This document shows positions 43,260 through 51,934 of a DNA stretch of 64,000 nt, piece by piece; position 1 is the stretch's first letter; each line of letters starts with the position of its first letter. A program made the translations under genes and the position numbers. The stretch comes from Streptomyces marianii (lineage in GTDB: Bacteria; Actinomycetota; Actinomycetes; Streptomycetales; Streptomycetaceae), in assembly GCF_005795905.1 (NCBI RefSeq), contig NZ_VAWE01000001.1, positions 5,321,001 through 5,385,000 of the forward strand. Direction: 5' to 3'. The notes under the pieces were generated by a model. The model was not told the origin of the DNA. It did not search any database and worked only from the letters and a program-made list of their open reading frames with translations.

Positions 43260-44459
43260 GTGAAGTGGAGCAACGCGGGTGCGAATCTTCCGGTACTGCG
43301 CAGCCACAACGCGGCGCTGGTGCTGGATCTGCTGAGGGCGGCCGACGAGGACGGGATCAGCCGGCTGGAGCTGGCCGAGCGCACCGGACTCACGCCCCAG
43401 GCCGTCAGCAAGATCACGGCGAGGCTGCGGGCGGACGGGCTGGCGACCGAGGCGGGCCGTCGTGCGTCCACCGGCGGCAAGCCCCGTACGGTCCTGCGCC
43501 TCGTCCCGTCCGCCGCGCACGCCGTGGGGCTCCACCTCGACCGCGACGAGCTGACGGCCGTCCTCGTGGACCTCGCCGGCACGGTGGTCGCGTCCGGTAC
43601 CCGGGCGCTGGACCTCGCTGGTGCGGTGCCCGACGTCATGTCGGCGGCGACCGGCGAGGTGCGGGCGCTGCTGGCGGGCGAGCCGGAGCGGGTGCTCGGC
43701 GTCGGGGTCGGCATGCCGGGTCCGCTGGACCACTGGAACGGGGTCCCGGGCCGAGTGACCGGCGCGCCGGGGTGGGCGGGCGTCCCGCTCCGCGACGAGC
43801 TCGCGGAACGGCTCGGCCTGCCGGTCGTCCTGGACAAGGACACCAACGCGGTTGCACTGGCACTCGCGTTGCGGGGGCGACCGGAGGCGGGGTCCGGGGG
43901 TTCCGGTCCGGCGCCCGGGCCGATGGGCGGTGGCCCCGTCTCCGCCGCCGGCGGCTCCGCCCCCTCCGCATCCGCTACCGGCGCCACGGCCGCGCCGGGG
44001 TCGTTCGCCTATCTCCACCTCGGTACGGGACTGGGCGCCGGGCTCGTGATCGGCGGTGTGGTGCACCGGGGGGCGCGCACCGGCGCCGGCGAGTTCGGGC
44101 ACCAGGTCGTGCGGCTCGACGGCCCGGTCTGTCCCTGCGGCAACCGCGGCTGCATCGAGGCCCTGTGCCTCGCGGCCGTCGCCCGCGGTGAGCTCGGTGA
44201 AGCGGCCAGGATCCTGGGCACCGGGGCGGCGAACCTCGTACGGCTGCTCGACGTCGACCAGGTGCTGCTCGGTGGGCGTACGGTCCTCGCCGACGTGGAG
44301 ACGTTCGTCCGGGGCGTCCGCGCGGTGGTCGGCGACGGGGCCGTCCACGTCGCGCGGGCCGAGACCGGCGCCCACCCCGTGGCGGAGGGGGCGGCACAGC
44401 TCGTGCTGGCCCCGCTGTTCGGGCGTGCGGAGGCGACGGGTTCCGCCAACCGGGCGTAA
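43260..44459 (+). CDS. ROK-family transcriptional regulator
   Basis: 399 aa. The winged HTH covers residues 10-65 (NAALVLDLLRAADEDGISRLELAERTGLTPQAVSKITARL). The ROK domain shows the DxGxT-like VGLHLDRDE, GVGVGMPGPLD, DKDTNAVALA, LGTGLGAGLVIGG and the zinc motif CPCGNRGCIEAL. An Ala/Gly/Pro-rich insertion of about 40 residues breaks the domain. The sugar-kinase catalytic Asp is kept (DKDTNA), but the protein is regulator-type. The target is probably the divergent oxidoreductase operon, with a sugar as effector. Confidence 0.9.
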   Translation: MKWSNAGANLPVLRSHNAALVLDLLRAADEDGISRLELAERTGLTPQAVSKITARLRADGLATEAGRRASTGGKPRTVLRLVPSAAHAVGLHLDRDELTAVLVDLAGTVVASGTRALDLAGAVPDVMSAATGEVRALLAGEPERVLGVGVGMPGPLDHWNGVPGRVTGAPGWAGVPLRDELAERLGLPVVLDKDTNAVALALALRGRPEAGSGGSGPAPGPMGGGPVSAAGGSAPSASATGATAAPGSFAYLHLGTGLGAGLVIGGVVHRGARTGAGEFGHQVVRLDGPVCPCGNRGCIEALCLAAVARGELGEAARILGTGAANLVRLLDVDQVLLGGRTVLADVETFVRGVRAVVGDGAVHVARAETGAHPVAEGAAQLVLAPLFGRAEATGSANRA

Positions 44460-44567
44460 TGGTGTGATTTTCAGGTCGCGAGGTGGCGTCGGTACCCGGC
44501 GGGCGGGCGCGCGCGTGGCAGCGTCGCTGCCGACGCCGCCCACGCTCGCGATCTGCTGAGGTTCCCC

Positions 44568-45719
44568 ATGTGCCTGCGCACCGCCCTCGCCGCCGGAGCC
44601 GTCACGGCCGCCCTCGTCCCGGTCGTCCTGGCGGGACCGGCCCCAGCGCACCCCCCGCAGACCCCGGGGCCCGTACCGTCGGCGCCGGGGACGGCCGCAC
44701 CACCTCCCGCACCGCCCCGTACGGGCGCTTCCCAGTCCGTACCGCCCCGCACCGGCCGGCAGCAACCCGCCCCGCCGGGGTCCGCTCCGGCCGTCCGGCG
44801 TACCCCGCCCCGGCGCCTCCCACCCCAGCCCGTGCCGCCCGCGTCCACCGTGCCGCAGCCCCTCGTGCCCCAGCCCCCGGCACCCCAGCAACCCCCGGCG
44901 GCGCCCGTGCCACCGGTTCCGCAGCCCGCCGTCCCCCAGCCCAACGCGCCGCAGTCCGGTGCGCCGAACGTCGCATCGCCCGCGGCACCCGGCGGAGCGC
45001 CCCTCCAGCAGCAGCCGTCCTGCGGCGATCTGAACGCGGTCGAGTTCCCGGTCGCCACCCGCATCGTGCGGGGCCCGGAGGAGTACCGGGCCGGCGGCGG
45101 CGCCCAAGAGTTCTCCGTCGAACTGTCCAACACCACGGCCCAGCCGTGTCTGAACATCCACCCCGTGGTCGTGCTCGCCGGCCAGGGCCGGGCCATCCAG
45201 CCGGACCGGGTCCGGCTGGAGTTCTTCGACGGCGCCGCGCGGATGTGGCGGACCGTCACCATCGAGAACACGGACCAGGGGGAGGCCGTCGGCGCCTTCG
45301 GCGCGGGCTCGGGCGGGTTCGCGGGCCTGTCGCTGCCGGCCGGCGGCACGTTCTCCGTACGGGTACGGCTCGCCTTCCCCGACCGCACCACGACCCCCGA
45401 CACCGTCGTCGCGAACGCCGCCGTCGTCCAGCGCCGGGGGGCGGACGGGGACTGGGTGGGGGAGTCCAACGACTACCGTTTCGCCATCGTCGCGCCCGAG
45501 CCCACCGGCCGGCCCTCGGAGTCCACCGCCGAACCGGAGGCGGCCCGGCCCCGAACCCCCGGCGACGGGTCCGGCGAGGACGGCACCGCCCGGCGGGAGG
45601 CGCACGAACTCGCCGCGACCGGTACCCGTCCCTGGCACTCGGTGGGTATGGCCACGGCCGGTGGTGTGCTCCTGGCCGGAGCGGTGGTGCTCCTCATGCT
45701 CCGGCGCCGGTCCCGGTAG
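44568..45719 (+). CDS. Secreted LAxTG cell-wall-anchored protein
   Basis: 383 aa. A signal peptide (TALAAGAVTAALVPVVLAGPAPAHP) is followed by about 120 residues of Pro/Gln-rich repeats (LVPQPPAPQQPPAAP). A folded domain begins near SCGDLNAVEFPVATRIV with two Cys, and the sorting signal reads ELAATG with a membrane helix (MATAGGVLLAGAVVLLML) and RRRSR. LAxTG is the class E sortase signal in Streptomyces. The Pro-rich stalk would hold the domain outside the wall. Its biological role is unknown; a matching class E sortase is encoded at 38159-39001. Confidence 0.88.
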   Translation: MCLRTALAAGAVTAALVPVVLAGPAPAHPPQTPGPVPSAPGTAAPPPAPPRTGASQSVPPRTGRQQPAPPGSAPAVRRTPPRRLPPQPVPPASTVPQPLVPQPPAPQQPPAAPVPPVPQPAVPQPNAPQSGAPNVASPAAPGGAPLQQQPSCGDLNAVEFPVATRIVRGPEEYRAGGGAQEFSVELSNTTAQPCLNIHPVVVLAGQGRAIQPDRVRLEFFDGAARMWRTVTIENTDQGEAVGAFGAGSGGFAGLSLPAGGTFSVRVRLAFPDRTTTPDTVVANAAVVQRRGADGDWVGESNDYRFAIVAPEPTGRPSESTAEPEAARPRTPGDGSGEDGTARREAHELAATGTRPWHSVGMATAGGVLLAGAVVLLMLRRRSR

Positions 45720-45949
45720 AAGAGCGCTTTCACTCGATGCCGGCTCCTCTCGCTCGTGATCACCATCTACGGCTGGAGTAGTAGCCCCGAGGCATTCCAC
45801 GGCAAGGCAGGTGTGCAACTGCCGAATCTGGGGCTGCTTCGCGACGCGGACGCGCCTGGACTGCTCAGCCTCAGAAGCGGCTGGTGCGCGGCTGCGTGCG
45901 GGGCCGAATCACCCCGCATGTCGGCATCGGTCAGAGAAGAGTCCCTTGA

Positions 45950-46116
45950 AGCGGCCCCAGCCGGCGGTGGCGATTCCGACTGTGGAGCGGCACGCGCCGG
46001 TGCCGGTGTTGCGCAACAGCCGCCCCCTGCGCTTTCCGGGAGATCAGAGCAGGCTGTCCGTCGGGGCCGACAACTGGTACTGGGGGATCGACGGGGTCAG
46101 GGTCACGGCTTCCTGA
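45950..46116 (+). pseudogene. 3' fragment of a secreted-protein gene (MAM/lectin-like C-terminus)
   Basis: One frame ends RFPGDQSRLSVGADNWYWGIDGVRVTAS-stop. The DNWYWxIDxVRVT ending is common at the C-terminus of secreted metallophosphoesterases and lectin-like domains. Upstream of about 45950 no matching sequence, start or signal peptide is visible, and the neighbouring frames are shadows. The stop codon TGA abuts MITE B. It is therefore read as a truncated remnant. Nothing else is recognisable in 45720-45950. Confidence 0.4.
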
Positions 46117-46284
46117 CTAGTGCCGCATCAGGCAACGTTCGCCCCGTCGCGGCGCCCGGCACGGCGACTCGCGGCGTTGCCGAATCAACGGAGTAGGCCC
46201 ACTACGAGGTCGATCCGGCGCCTTGCGATTCACCGCACCGGACGCCGCTCCTTGACGGGCAAACCTTGCCTGACGCGGCACTAG
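46117..46284. mobile_element. MITE-like element B (168 bp including CTAG duplications)
   Basis: The 23-bp ends (starting CTAGTGCCGCATCAGGCAAC) match the reverse complement of 46262-46284 at 21 of 23 positions. CTAG at both ends fits the target duplication of IS5-type elements. Inside, GCGTTGCCG near 46175, CTACGAGG and GCGCCTTGCGATTCACCGCA (about 46219-46238) align with elements A and C. It has no gene of its own. It starts directly after a TGA stop codon. Confidence 0.72.
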
Positions 46285-46368
46285 GCTGGAGGGCGCCGGT
46301 ACATCGTCGTGGCGGCGCCCCGTCAGCACACCGCACCTCGCACTACGCGTACGGCAGGAGTCCGCCTC

Positions 46369-47148
46369 ATGGCAGAGCGCAAGCCGATCGAATCCTGGCT
46401 CACCGACATGGACGGTGTCCTCATCCACGAGGGAGTGCCGATTCCGGGCGCCGACTCCTTCATCAAGAAGCTCCGGGAGAGCGACAAACCGTTCCTCGTC
46501 CTCACCAACAACTCCATCTACACCCCTCGGGACCTGCACGCCAGGCTGGCGCGGATGGGTCTGGACGTCCCGATCGAGAACATCTGGACGTCAGCGCTGG
46601 CCACCGCCAAGTTCCTGGACGACCAGCGCCCCGGCGGTACGGCGTACGCCATCGGCGAGGCGGGGCTGACCACCGCCCTCCACGAGATCGGGTACGTCCT
46701 CACCGACCAGGATCCCGACTACGTGGTCCTCGGCGAGACCCGTACGTACAGCTTCGAGGCGCTGACGAAGGCGATCCGGCTGATCAACGGCGGAGCCCGC
46801 TTCATCAGCACCAACCCGGACGAGACCGGGCCCTCCGCCGAGGGCCCGCTGCCCGCGACCGGATCGGTCGCCGCACTGATCACCAAGGCCACCGGCAAGG
46901 ACCCGTACTTCGTGGGCAAGCCGAATCCGCTGATGATGCGGGCCGGGCTGAACGCCATCGGGGCCCACTCCGAGTCCAGCGCGATGATCGGCGACCGGAT
47001 GGACACCGATGTGCTGGCGGGGCTCGAGGCGGGTATGGAGACCTTCCTCGTACTGACCGGTCTGACGGCGCCCGCGGACATCGACCGCCACCCCTTCCGG
47101 CCCTCCACGGTGGTCGACTCCATCGCGGACCTCGTGGACCGGATCTGA
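46369..47148 (+). CDS. HAD-superfamily IIA phosphatase (NagD-like)
   Basis: 259 aa. Motif I is SWLTDMDGVLIHEG with the nucleophile Asp, motif II VLTNNSIYT, the conserved Lys in VGKPNPLMM, and motif III AMIGDRMDTDVLAGLEAGMETFLVLTG. The cap is of the IIA (NagD/PNPase) type. NagD-like enzymes dephosphorylate nucleotides or sugar phosphates. GGCAGGAG 8 bases before ATG 46369 decides the start. It lies just right of MITE B, so its promoter must lie in or next to the element. Confidence 0.92.
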   Translation: MAERKPIESWLTDMDGVLIHEGVPIPGADSFIKKLRESDKPFLVLTNNSIYTPRDLHARLARMGLDVPIENIWTSALATAKFLDDQRPGGTAYAIGEAGLTTALHEIGYVLTDQDPDYVVLGETRTYSFEALTKAIRLINGGARFISTNPDETGPSAEGPLPATGSVAALITKATGKDPYFVGKPNPLMMRAGLNAIGAHSESSAMIGDRMDTDVLAGLEAGMETFLVLTGLTAPADIDRHPFRPSTVVDSIADLVDRI

Positions 47149-47158
47149 CCCGGTCAAA

Positions 47159-47196
47159 GGCCCGGACGGCCTCGTGGCACTGACCCGTCCGGGGCC
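47159..47196 (+). terminator. Hairpin after the HAD gene
   Basis: GGCCCGGACGG (47159-47169) pairs with CCGTCCG-GGGCC (47185-47196) with a one-base bulge. It starts 10 bp after the stop codon. Confidence 0.5.
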
Positions 47197-47253
47197 CCTG
47201 GAGATGCGGAACTGGGCGGAACGCGTGAATCTCTTTACACCAGGAGGTTCACA

Positions 47254-47988
47254 ATGCGTTCAGTTCCGATTGCTCTCCGTGTCGTAGGGGCGGCCGCCGG
47301 ATTCCTGATTCTGGCGCCCGTCCCGGGTACCGCGCACGCGGAGGAAGGTGCCCGGCCCCCGGACACGGTCCACCCCGTCAGAGCGGAACCCGGGAGCGAG
47401 GTGCAGGACGGCCGGGAGAGCGGTGCCGTGGACCGGCTCCAGATCGTCACGCTCACGCCGCCCTCCCGCTTCCAGCCCGACGACAAGCAGGGCGAGGAGG
47501 AGAACGGCAAGCAGGACCGTGAGGGCCGGGACGGGAAGAAGGACGAGGGGTCCCGGGACGGGAAGAAGGACGACGGGAAGAAGGACGAGGGTTCCCGCGA
47601 CGGGAAGAAGGACGACGGGAAGAAGGACGAGGGTTCCCGCGACGGGAAGAAGGACGACGGGAAGAAGGACGAGGGTTCCCGCGACGGCAGGAAGGACGAC
47701 GGGTCCCGGGATCACGGGGACGGCTCCGACGACGGCTCCCACGAGGGAGACGGCCCGGAGGACCTGGTCGAGGACCCCGACCCGGCCGAGAGCCCCGTCG
47801 CCCCCGTCCGCGCCGGTGGCGGCGGCGCCGCCGAACGACTGGCCGCGCAGAGCGCCAAGTCCGCCGACACCCAGGGCCCCGGCACGCCGCACACGGTGAT
47901 CGGGCTGCTCCTGGCCGGAGCGGCGGCCGTCGCCGTGGCCTTCCGCAGCGCCCGCCGCCGGCGCGTCGGCCCCCCGGACCGGGACTGA
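47254..47988 (+). CDS. Repeat-rich secreted, membrane-tethered protein next to a class F sortase
   Basis: 244 aa. It has a signal peptide (VVGAAAGFLILAPVPGTAHA), then a highly charged region with 14-residue repeats DGKKDDGKKDEGSR (about residues 93-147), an Asp/Glu-rich part, and a C-terminal membrane helix (VIGLLLAGAAAVAVAF) followed by RSARRRR. No LPxTG or LAxTG motif is visible. The layout is that of a surface-exposed stalk tied to the membrane. CACCAGGAGG precedes the ATG. Seven bases after its stop a class F sortase gene begins, so the pair is one unit. The repeats are almost identical at DNA level. Confidence 0.8.
   Translation: MRSVPIALRVVGAAAGFLILAPVPGTAHAEEGARPPDTVHPVRAEPGSEVQDGRESGAVDRLQIVTLTPPSRFQPDDKQGEEENGKQDREGRDGKKDEGSRDGKKDDGKKDEGSRDGKKDDGKKDEGSRDGKKDDGKKDEGSRDGRKDDGSRDHGDGSDDGSHEGDGPEDLVEDPDPAESPVAPVRAGGGGAAERLAAQSAKSADTQGPGTPHTVIGLLLAGAAAVAVAFRSARRRRVGPPDRD
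47557..47682. repeat. 42-bp in-frame tandem repeat, three identical copies
   Basis: Units 47557-47598, 47599-47640 and 47641-47682 appear identical base for base. Partial units flank them at 47530 and 47683. They encode 14 residues each and keep the frame. Confidence 0.9.
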
Positions 47989-47994
47989 CCTGCC

Positions 47995-48666
47995 GTGCCT
48001 TCCGGCGACGAGGCGCCTCCGGGCAGCGGCCGGCTGCTCACCGGCGTGGCCTGGGCGGTCCTGCTGATGGGCCTGTGGTTCTGGGGCCGTGAGGCCAGCG
48101 ACGGTGCCGGTGGCTCCTCGGCCCCCACGACGGGGGACGTGGCGGCGGTGGGCCGTCCGCTCGGCGTGCCACTGCCGCCCGCCCGGGAGCCGCTGGCACC
48201 GGCCGGGCCCACCAGGGTGGACATTCCCTCGATAGGGGTCTCGGCCCCCGTCGTCGCCCGCGGCCTGGACACGACGGGCGCGGTCGAACCGCCGCCGTTC
48301 GCCACCCCGGACGCCGTCGGCTGGTTCGGCACCGGAACCCGGCCCGGTGCCGAGGGCGCGGCGCTGTTCGTCGGCCACGTCGACACCAGGACCGAGCCGG
48401 CGGTCTTCTACGGCCTCAGCGCGGCCCGCCCGGGCGAGTCGGTCAAGGTGACCCGGACCGACGGTTCGGTCGCCGTCTTCACCATCGAGGACGTCCAGGT
48501 CGTCAGCCGGGACCGGTTCGACGCCCGGAAGGTGTACGGGGCGCACCACCCGGGCCGGGCCGAGCTCCGGCTCATCACCTGCGGTGGCACCTACGACAAG
48601 AAGACCGCTTCGTACACGGCGAACGTCGTGGTGTCCGCGTACCTCACGGACGCGCGCGGCATCTGA
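47995..48666 (+). CDS. Class F sortase
   Basis: 223 aa. One N-terminal helix (GVAWAVLLMGLWFWG) is followed by the sortase barrel: VDIPSIGVSAPVVARG, catalytic His in ALFVGHVDTRTE, Cys in LRLITCGGTYDKKTASYTANVVV. The TCGGxYD and the spacing are of class F, which is widespread in actinobacteria and has poorly known substrates. It follows the repeat-rich protein gene by 7 bases. That protein lacks a standard sorting signal, so the substrate may lie elsewhere, or the motif may be non-canonical. Confidence 0.88.
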   Translation: MPSGDEAPPGSGRLLTGVAWAVLLMGLWFWGREASDGAGGSSAPTTGDVAAVGRPLGVPLPPAREPLAPAGPTRVDIPSIGVSAPVVARGLDTTGAVEPPPFATPDAVGWFGTGTRPGAEGAALFVGHVDTRTEPAVFYGLSAARPGESVKVTRTDGSVAVFTIEDVQVVSRDRFDARKVYGAHHPGRAELRLITCGGTYDKKTASYTANVVVSAYLTDARGI

Positions 48667-48905
48667 GGCCCGCTGGAAGCGGCGTTCGGGGCCGCCGGGG
48701 CCGCGCCGCCGGTCGCGGTCCGGGACATCACGCACGAGAGCGCACCTGCCGCCCCCGGCCGTGTCCGGCGGGGAGGCACCGCGGCCTCGGTTGCCTCGTG
48801 GTCGGCGGACCGCGTGTGTCAGGATGGAGCCGGCCGGGCTCGTTCCGGCAGCGGGGCGCCTGGGGGGTGGTCCGGCATGTACCACAGTGCACCAAGGGGG
48901 AGCGG

Positions 48906-49907
48906 ATGTACGGCAGTCGAGTCGGGCGCGCCCGATGGACGGCGGCCGCGATGGGGGCCGTTCTGCTGGTGGCGGGATGCTCCTCCTCGGACGGCGACGG
49001 CGACAAGCCCGCGGCGCAGCAGCCCAAGGCTACGGATCCGTACTGGGTGAACCCCGAAGGGAACGCGGCGAAGCAGGTGGCGTCGTACCTCGATGACGGC
49101 GACAGCTCGAACGCCGAGCTGATCAGGAAGATCGCGGCCCAGCCGGTGGGGGAGTGGATCGGCCCCGACGACCCGGAGGGCGAGGCGCGGGGGTACACGG
49201 AGGCCGCCGCGAAGGCGGATCGCGACGCCCTGCTGGTCCTCTACAACATCCCGCACCGGGACTGCGGTCAGTTCTCCAAGGGCGGTGCCTCGGACGGCGA
49301 CGCCTACCGCGCCTGGGTCGACAAGGTCGCCGAGGGCATCGGCGACCGCCGGGCCACCGTCGTCCTCGAACCGGACGCCGTGCTGCACCTGGTGGACGGC
49401 TGCACCCCGCAGGAGTACCACCAGGAGCGGTACGACCTGCTGAAGGGGGCCATCGAACGGCTCGGGCGACTCCCGGCGACCAAGGTCTATCTGGACGCGG
49501 GCAACGCGGGCTGGGCGGACCCGGGCTCCCTCCCGGATCCGTTGCGCCGGGCCGGCATCGACCGGGCCGACGGCTTCGCGGTCAACGTCTCCAACTTCCA
49601 GACGACCGAGGCCAGCAAGGACTTCGGCCGCAAGCTCTCCGCCAAGGTCGGTGGGAAGCACTTCGTGGTCGACACCAGCCGCAACGGCAACGGGCCGTAC
49701 ACGCAGGGCGATCCGAAGGAGAACTGGTGCAACCCGCCGGGCCGCGCCCTGGGCGAGGAGCCCACGACGAAGACCGGTGATCCGCTCGTCGACGCCTATC
49801 TGTGGGTGAAGCGGCCGGGTGAGTCCGACGGTGACTGCAAGGGCGGTCCCAAGGCAGGCGACTGGTACCCGGAGTACGCGCTCGAACTGGCCCGCAACAG
49901 CGAGTAG
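48906..49907 (+). CDS. cslZ: GH6-family endoglucanase-like lipoprotein (CslZ-type)
   Basis: 333 aa. A lipoprotein signal ends in LLVAGC (Cys about 25). The GH6 domain shows LVLYNIPHRDCGQFSKGG, the catalytic acid Asp in VVLEPDAVLH, YLDAGNAGW, and VNVSNFQTTE. GH6 enzymes cleave beta-1,4-glucans with inversion. In S. coelicolor the GH6 gene cslZ belongs to the cslA-glxA locus and trims or releases the tip glycan. Here it is convergent with glxA. ATG 48906 with GGGGGAG is the start; the longer frame to 48798 overlaps the sortase 3' region. Confidence 0.88.
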   Translation: MYGSRVGRARWTAAAMGAVLLVAGCSSSDGDGDKPAAQQPKATDPYWVNPEGNAAKQVASYLDDGDSSNAELIRKIAAQPVGEWIGPDDPEGEARGYTEAAAKADRDALLVLYNIPHRDCGQFSKGGASDGDAYRAWVDKVAEGIGDRRATVVLEPDAVLHLVDGCTPQEYHQERYDLLKGAIERLGRLPATKVYLDAGNAGWADPGSLPDPLRRAGIDRADGFAVNVSNFQTTEASKDFGRKLSAKVGGKHFVVDTSRNGNGPYTQGDPKENWCNPPGRALGEEPTTKTGDPLVDAYLWVKRPGESDGDCKGGPKAGDWYPEYALELARNSE

Positions 49908-49913
49908 CCCTAC

Positions 49914-49964
49914 ACACGACGGCGAAGGGGGCTCCCACCGCGGGAGCCCCCTTCGCCGTCGTGT
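49914..49964. terminator. Bidirectional terminator between cslZ and glxA
   Basis: Perfect 23-bp arms 49914-49936 and 49942-49964 with a 5-base loop. Confidence 0.85.
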
Positions 49965-49981
49965 CCGTTCGCCGTCCCGTC

Positions 49982-51934
49982 CTACGGGACCTCGACCCAG
50001 ACGGCCTCCGACGGGGTGCCCTTGTCGTCCGTCACGAACAGCATGTACCAGCCGGACGGGACCAGGGAGCGGTTCTCGGGCACGGTGACCTCGAAACCGC
50101 CCGCCGTCTTCGTCATCTCCAGCGCGATGGACCGCTGGTCGACATCGGTCACATGCGTCACCGCGCTGGGCCGCATCAGCTTCGCCGACTTCAGCTTCGC
50201 CGCGTCCGGACTCTTGAAGGTCGCCGAGCCACCGCGCGCGATCTTCTTCGGGCCGGCGCCGATCTCCGGCCGGGAGTCCCGGAAGAGGTAGGGCGGGGTG
50301 TAGATCTCGATCCGCTGCTCGAAGACGCCGGGCTTGGTGTTGGCGTCGTCGCCGAAGAGCGAGTCGGAGCCGAAGATCATCACCCGGCCGTCGGGCAGCA
50401 GCACCGAACCCGAGTGGTAGTTGCGGCCGACCCGGGGGTCGGCGATCCGTGTGTACTCGCCCGTCTTCGGGTCGTAGGTGCGCGCCTGGAGGATGTTGGA
50501 GCCGCTGCGGCCCCGATAGTCCTCGGAGCCGCCGGTGACCAGGACGCTGTCGTCCGGCATCAGCGAGGCGCTCGGGTAGCGCGTGCCCTTGTCGAGGGAG
50601 GCGCCGTCCTTGAAGCGGGGCTGCGGGTCCTTCAGATCGACCAGCCGGGACTTCTCGCTGGACTTCTCGGACTCGCCGACCCCGCCGCCGCCGATGACCA
50701 TGAACCGCTGGTCCTGGGCGGGCGGCAGCATCACGGTCGCCGAGGTCTCCATCAGGTCCGGGTCGCTCAGCCCGGGCACCTTGGTGAACTTGTTGGTGTC
50801 CAGGTCCCAGATCCCGGGGTCACGGCCGACGTCCGCGGGACCGTATCCGGCGTTGGAACCGGAGTAGAAGAGCTTCCCGTTGTCCATCAGGAAGATCGCC
50901 GGGTAGGTCGGGAAGCGCCGCTCGAAGCCGGTGTACTCCCACTTCTTCGTCTTCGGGTCGTAGATCTCGTCCTTGCCCGGGACGATCTGGCCGATCTCGT
51001 CCAGGCCGGACAGGGACAGGACCCTGCCGTCCTCGAGCGTGGTGAGCGTGGGATACCAGCGGGCCTCGTTCATCGGGTCGACGGTGATGTACTTCTCCGC
51101 GACCGGGTCGAACTCGTAGGCCTCCTTGATGCCCTGGAAGTCCTTCTTGTCGAGGGCGAGCTTCTGCGCGATGCCGTAGACGTTCCGGTTGTCCGAGCCC
51201 TTGAGCCCGTGCACCCGGTAGTTGTCCTCGGTGCCGGTCTCGTACGACCTCCCGGACTTCGAGGCCTCGACGTAGATCCGGCCGAGACCCGCCTCGGTGC
51301 GCAGGAACCGCCCGGTCTCCTTGTCGAAGACCTTCTTCGCCTTCTCGACGAGGACCGGGTCCTTGGAGACGAACGTCTTGCCGTTCTTCTTGCCGGTGAA
51401 CTTGGTGCCCGCGGGCAGGGTGATCGGCTTGTCCGGATCCTCGTTGTGGACGATCATCAGGCCGCCGGCCTTGGTGACGTCACCCTGGAGCTTCTCGTAC
51501 CGCTTGGTGCCGCCCGCGACCAGCAGCTTGCCGTCGGGCAGCTGGGTGTGCCCGGCGCAGAACATGTCCTTGGGCGTGGGTATGTGCTTGAAGTCGTTCG
51601 TCTTCGGATCCCACAGCACCGACTCGAACTTCTTGGCGTCGAAGTTCTTCTGGTTGTTGCCGGAGCCGGCGATCAGCAGCACCTTGCCGGTGTGGAGCAG
51701 GGCGGCGTGGATCGTGTTGATCTTGTACTTCTCCGGGACGTCGAGGAAGTCCCAGTGGCCGTTCGCCGCCTTGTACTCGGGCCGGTTGATCTTGTACTCG
51801 TGGTACTGCTCCGAGCCGTACCGGTACATCGCCGGTCCGTTGAACCCGGCGATCGCCGCCACGACCGCCGCGCCGATCAGGATCCGTCGGGCCCGGTTCT
51901 TCCGGTGGTTCGGCCGGACGGGAAGTGTGCTCAT
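49982..51934 (-). CDS. glxA: GlxA, galactose-oxidase-like copper radical oxidase
   Basis: 650 aa. One N-terminal membrane anchor (RILIGAAVVAAIAGFNGPA) is followed by a kelch-type beta-propeller. The Tyr-Cys cofactor pair is C126 in DMFCAGHT and the Tyr of NEARWYPTLTT (about 275). Copper ligands are the Tyr-His of VGRNYHSGS and the His of AVTHVTDVDQRS in the C-terminal domain. In Streptomyces GlxA oxidises the product of CslA at the hyphal tip and is needed for aerial growth and pellet formation. Its ATG overlaps the cslA stop by 4 bases, so both are co-translated. Confidence 0.95.
   Translation of the reverse strand: MSTLPVRPNHRKNRARRILIGAAVVAAIAGFNGPAMYRYGSEQYHEYKINRPEYKAANGHWDFLDVPEKYKINTIHAALLHTGKVLLIAGSGNNQKNFDAKKFESVLWDPKTNDFKHIPTPKDMFCAGHTQLPDGKLLVAGGTKRYEKLQGDVTKAGGLMIVHNEDPDKPITLPAGTKFTGKKNGKTFVSKDPVLVEKAKKVFDKETGRFLRTEAGLGRIYVEASKSGRSYETGTEDNYRVHGLKGSDNRNVYGIAQKLALDKKDFQGIKEAYEFDPVAEKYITVDPMNEARWYPTLTTLEDGRVLSLSGLDEIGQIVPGKDEIYDPKTKKWEYTGFERRFPTYPAIFLMDNGKLFYSGSNAGYGPADVGRDPGIWDLDTNKFTKVPGLSDPDLMETSATVMLPPAQDQRFMVIGGGGVGESEKSSEKSRLVDLKDPQPRFKDGASLDKGTRYPSASLMPDDSVLVTGGSEDYRGRSGSNILQARTYDPKTGEYTRIADPRVGRNYHSGSVLLPDGRVMIFGSDSLFGDDANTKPGVFEQRIEIYTPPYLFRDSRPEIGAGPKKIARGGSATFKSPDAAKLKSAKLMRPSAVTHVTDVDQRSIALEMTKTAGGFEVTVPENRSLVPSGWYMLFVTDDKGTPSEAVWVEVP

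Noticed and set aside
45756..46196. ORF of 146 codons upstream of and into MITE B
   Set aside because: It runs through the terminal repeat of the element, has no motif or ribosome site, and competes with a frame that ends in a recognisable C-terminal fragment.
47530..47700. Regular repeats resembling a CRISPR array
   Set aside because: The units are directly adjacent with no spacers, and they keep an open reading frame. No cas genes are nearby.
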